A DNA stretch of 64,000 bases from a virus: the IMG/VR virus record IMGVR_UViG_3300042308_000168, positions 110,500-174,499 of that record. One strand, written 5' to 3'. The notes under the pieces are model-generated. The model searched no databases, was not told the origin of the DNA, and worked only from the letters and a program-made list of their open reading frames with translations. A program made the translations under genes and the position numbers. Numbering within the stretch: the stretch's first letter is position 1; every line of letters begins with the position of its first letter. Of the stretch, positions 62,144-64,000 are shown piece after piece.

Positions 62144-63385
62144 ATGATTAGACTATCAGACTATCTAACAGAAGCAGCCGCAGAAAAAGACCGTCATCTT
62201 ACACATATTGAGGATGCTGTTCTAGAAGGCGGTGTTACAGGCACTCGCAATGCTATCAAGTTTCTTATTGCTCTAAGAGATATGTTTGCCGATGATGGGC
62301 AGACATTATCAGAGGCACCAGGTTCTCTTATTCTTAGAACAAAGTTTGACGGCGCACCTGCCATCTATGCTGGTATCAATCCAGAGAATGGTAAGTTCTT
62401 TGTCGGCTCTAAGTCTATCTTTGCTAAGAATGCAAAGTTGAATTATACCGAAGCAGATGTTAGAGCAAATCACTCTGGTGGTCTTGCCGATAAATTATCA
62501 GATGCACTAAAGTATTTGCCTGAACTAGGTATCACCGGTATCGTTCATGGCGATTTCATGTTCTCTAAATCTGATCTTAAGTCAGAAACAATCGATGGTA
62601 AGAGCTATATCACATTTCGTCCTAACACAATCACATACGCTGTTCCCGCTGGTTCTAGAATAGCACAGCAAGTTCAAGCAGCCAAGATTGGTATTGTCTT
62701 TCACACCACATATCATGGTAAGACAATGCAGACACTACAAACACATTTTGATATCAATGTCAATAACTTTAGACCATCACGCAATGTATGGTATCGTTCT
62801 AACAAGTTTCTTGATGTTACTGGTCGTGCTACCCTCACAAAGGCAGAGAACGCTAAACTAACAGGCATTCTTTCCCAAGCTGGTTCAGTATTCAGAACCA
62901 TTCCTTCCTCACTATTAAATCAGATTGCAACCAACGACACATATAGAATCCATATCATGTCATTCTATAATCAGCGTGTCCGTGCTGGTGAACATATGGG
63001 CGCTGGTCATACGGCTGCACTAATAAAGTGGGTTGGGGATAAATATCAAAAGGGCGTTGATGATGCCAAACTACCAGCAACCAAAGCAAAGCGTAAGGCA
63101 GAGCGTGATATGGTTCTTCGTTGGTACCGTCAACATGCATCTGATCTAAAGAAAATCTTTCAGTTGCAAAACCTACTGATAGATGCCAAGATGCTATTGA
63201 TTGCTAAGTTTAACATGGTGAACGATCTTGGCACATTCTTACATACCGCTGATGGTGGCTATAAGGTAACAACTCCTGAGGGCTATGTTGCCGCTTGGTC
63301 AACTGGTGGTGATGCTGTTAAGCTAGTTGATAGATTAGAGTTTAGCCGTGCTAACTTCTTAGCTGTCAAGAATTGGGGAAGATAA
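62144..63385 (+). CDS. KxDG nucleotidyltransferase/ligase-like phage protein
   Basis: 413 aa; GAGGAACC upstream. LILRTKFDGAPAIYAGI has the KxDG motif I of the RNA/DNA ligase and capping-enzyme superfamily. GITGIVHGDFMFSKSDL and KIGIVFHTTYHG are candidates for motifs III and IV. It belongs to a family I recall only as a hypothetical phage protein (RTKFDGAPA). Ligase or nucleotidyl-transfer activity is inference; a plain motif V was not identified. Confidence 0.65.
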   Translation: MIRLSDYLTEAAAEKDRHLTHIEDAVLEGGVTGTRNAIKFLIALRDMFADDGQTLSEAPGSLILRTKFDGAPAIYAGINPENGKFFVGSKSIFAKNAKLNYTEADVRANHSGGLADKLSDALKYLPELGITGIVHGDFMFSKSDLKSETIDGKSYITFRPNTITYAVPAGSRIAQQVQAAKIGIVFHTTYHGKTMQTLQTHFDINVNNFRPSRNVWYRSNKFLDVTGRATLTKAENAKLTGILSQAGSVFRTIPSSLLNQIATNDTYRIHIMSFYNQRVRAGEHMGAGHTAALIKWVGDKYQKGVDDAKLPATKAKRKAERDMVLRWYRQHASDLKKIFQLQNLLIDAKMLLIAKFNMVNDLGTFLHTADGGYKVTTPEGYVAAWSTGGDAVKLVDRLEFSRANFLAVKNWGR

Positions 63386-63478
63386 ATGACAGATAAACCG
63401 ACACCAAAGCCTGTGCCGGTAATTAAGACGATTAAAAAGATCGTCAAGCAGGCTAGAGATAAGAAAAAGTATAAATAG
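63386..63478 (+). CDS. 30-aa Lys/Pro-rich peptide
   Basis: TAAATG overlap. DKPTPKPVPVIKTIKKIVKQ then ARDKKKYK: very basic. Its end contains the TATAAATA octamer. Small basic peptides here could bind nucleic acid; expression unproven. Confidence 0.42.
   Translation: MTDKPTPKPVPVIKTIKKIVKQARDKKKYK
63470..63477 (+). promoter_or_regulatory. T4-late-like octamer TATAAATA
   Basis: Exact T4 late consensus 27 bases before ATG 63504. Confidence 0.45.
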
Positions 63479-63503
63479 TATAATAATCCTGTAGAGGGAA
63501 TAA

Positions 63504-64000
63504 ATGAAGAAAATTGTATTTACATTTGGCCGATATAATCCGCCAACCACGGGTCACGCAGAACTAATCAATTATGCGGTTAGATTAGCACATAGAACAG
63601 GTGCTGATCATCGTATCTATACCTCACAATCTCACGATCCCAAAAAGAATCCTCTACCACCAAAACAGAAGATGGCGTTTCTTCGTCAGATAATGCCTGG
63701 CGTCAATTTCGTTGATGATCCAAATATGAAGACTGCATTCATCATTTGTAAGAAATTGTCAGATGAAGGTTACGAAGATGTAACATTTGTCGTTGGTGAA
63801 GATCGTGTAGCAGATTTTAAATCGCAACTAGGCAAGTATGTAAAGCCAAAGACGGCTAAAGACTTCAACCCCAAGATTCATTATCCATTCAAGAAATTTC
63901 AGGTTGTATCATCTGGTGGGCGCAAAGAAGGTATCTCTGGTACCGCACTAAGAGCAGCCGTTCGCAAGGGTGATTTCTCCACATTCGCTAAGGCATCAGC
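63504..64000 (+). CDS. NMN adenylyltransferase-like nucleotidyltransferase (partial)
   Basis: At least 165 aa, cut by the window end. KIVFTFGRYNPPTTGHAELI has the GRxNPPTxGH signature of the nucleotidyltransferase alpha/beta-phosphodiesterase fold, and GISGTALRAAVRKGD the ISGTxxR motif. Closest to phage NadM/NMNAT-like proteins that make NAD from NMN; a cytidylyltransferase is possible. Confidence 0.78.
   Translation, partial: MKKIVFTFGRYNPPTTGHAELINYAVRLAHRTGADHRIYTSQSHDPKKNPLPPKQKMAFLRQIMPGVNFVDDPNMKTAFIICKKLSDEGYEDVTFVVGEDRVADFKSQLGKYVKPKTAKDFNPKIHYPFKKFQVVSSGGRKEGISGTALRAAVRKGDFSTFAKAS

Noticed and set aside
1-64000. Provirus attachment sites or integrase
   Set aside because: No integrase, excisionase or long direct repeat at a tRNA end was seen; gene content is that of a lytic T4-like phage.

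Overview
The window reads as about 64 kb of a large T4-superfamily (myovirus-type) phage genome. The T4-like hallmarks are sliding clamp gp45, clamp-loader subunits gp44 and gp62, RegA, DsbA, dNMP kinase gp1, family-B DNA polymerase gp43, recombinase UvsX and helicase gp41. Genes are mostly on the + strand, tightly packed, with ATGA or GTGA stop/start overlaps. The strongest host clue is a full-length particulate methane monooxygenase subunit C (PmoC, 29933-30703) with its metal ligands intact. PmoC-encoding large freshwater phages have been described before, so a methanotroph host is likely. A ROSE-type RNA thermometer ahead of a small heat-shock gene is typical of Rhizobiales and suggests an alphaproteobacterial (Methylocystis-like) host. 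The host assignment is inference; nothing was searched.

Layout: 1-3.8 kb holds a putative DNA or nucleotide modification cluster (PLP-fold enzyme, GT-B-like transferase, TSPPY methyltransferase). 3.8-7.3 kb holds a CobT-like VWA protein and a CobS/MoxR-like AAA+ ATPase, each with its own sigma70-like promoter. 7.3-14.5 kb has a glycosyltransferase, replication genes, dUTPase, a PAAR tip protein and Hsp20. 14.5-25.2 kb is a 12-gene sugar-nucleotide and glycosyltransferase island. 25.2-29.8 kb has an acyl-CoA dehydrogenase, an antisense HNH endonuclease, a short duplicate of the dehydrogenase C-terminus and many tiny genes. pmoC follows between a structured leader and a strong terminator. 30.8-37.1 kb carries small genes, an AAA+ ATPase, holin and spanin candidates and a Bfd-like ferredoxin. 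37.1-44 kb is the polymerase, UvsX and helicase block. 44.1-48.7 kb is a tRNA array of about 29 tRNA or tRNA-like genes whose anticodons cover all 20 amino acids, interspersed with structured spacers. 48.7-64 kb has secreted small proteins, carbamoyltransferase, SpeD-like, cell-wall enzymes, tail-like proteins, dCMP deaminase-like, endolysin, a KxDG nucleotidyltransferase-like protein and an NMN adenylyltransferase-like gene cut by the window end.

Regulation visible in sequence: at least twelve sigma70-like promoters (TTGACA, usually 17 bp, TATAAT-like), several sharing a leader motif, and a second class of T4-late-like octamers ((T/A/C)TAAATA), several followed at once by a stem-loop. The most unusual items are the phage acyl-CoA dehydrogenase with its detached C-terminal copy, the ROSE-like thermometer, interleaved inverted repeats that could form a pseudoknot after the AAA+ gene, a 20-bp inverted-repeat RNA in the tRNA array, tRNAs with A54 T-loops or no D-arm, and a glycosyltransferase gene that appears to start at AUU.
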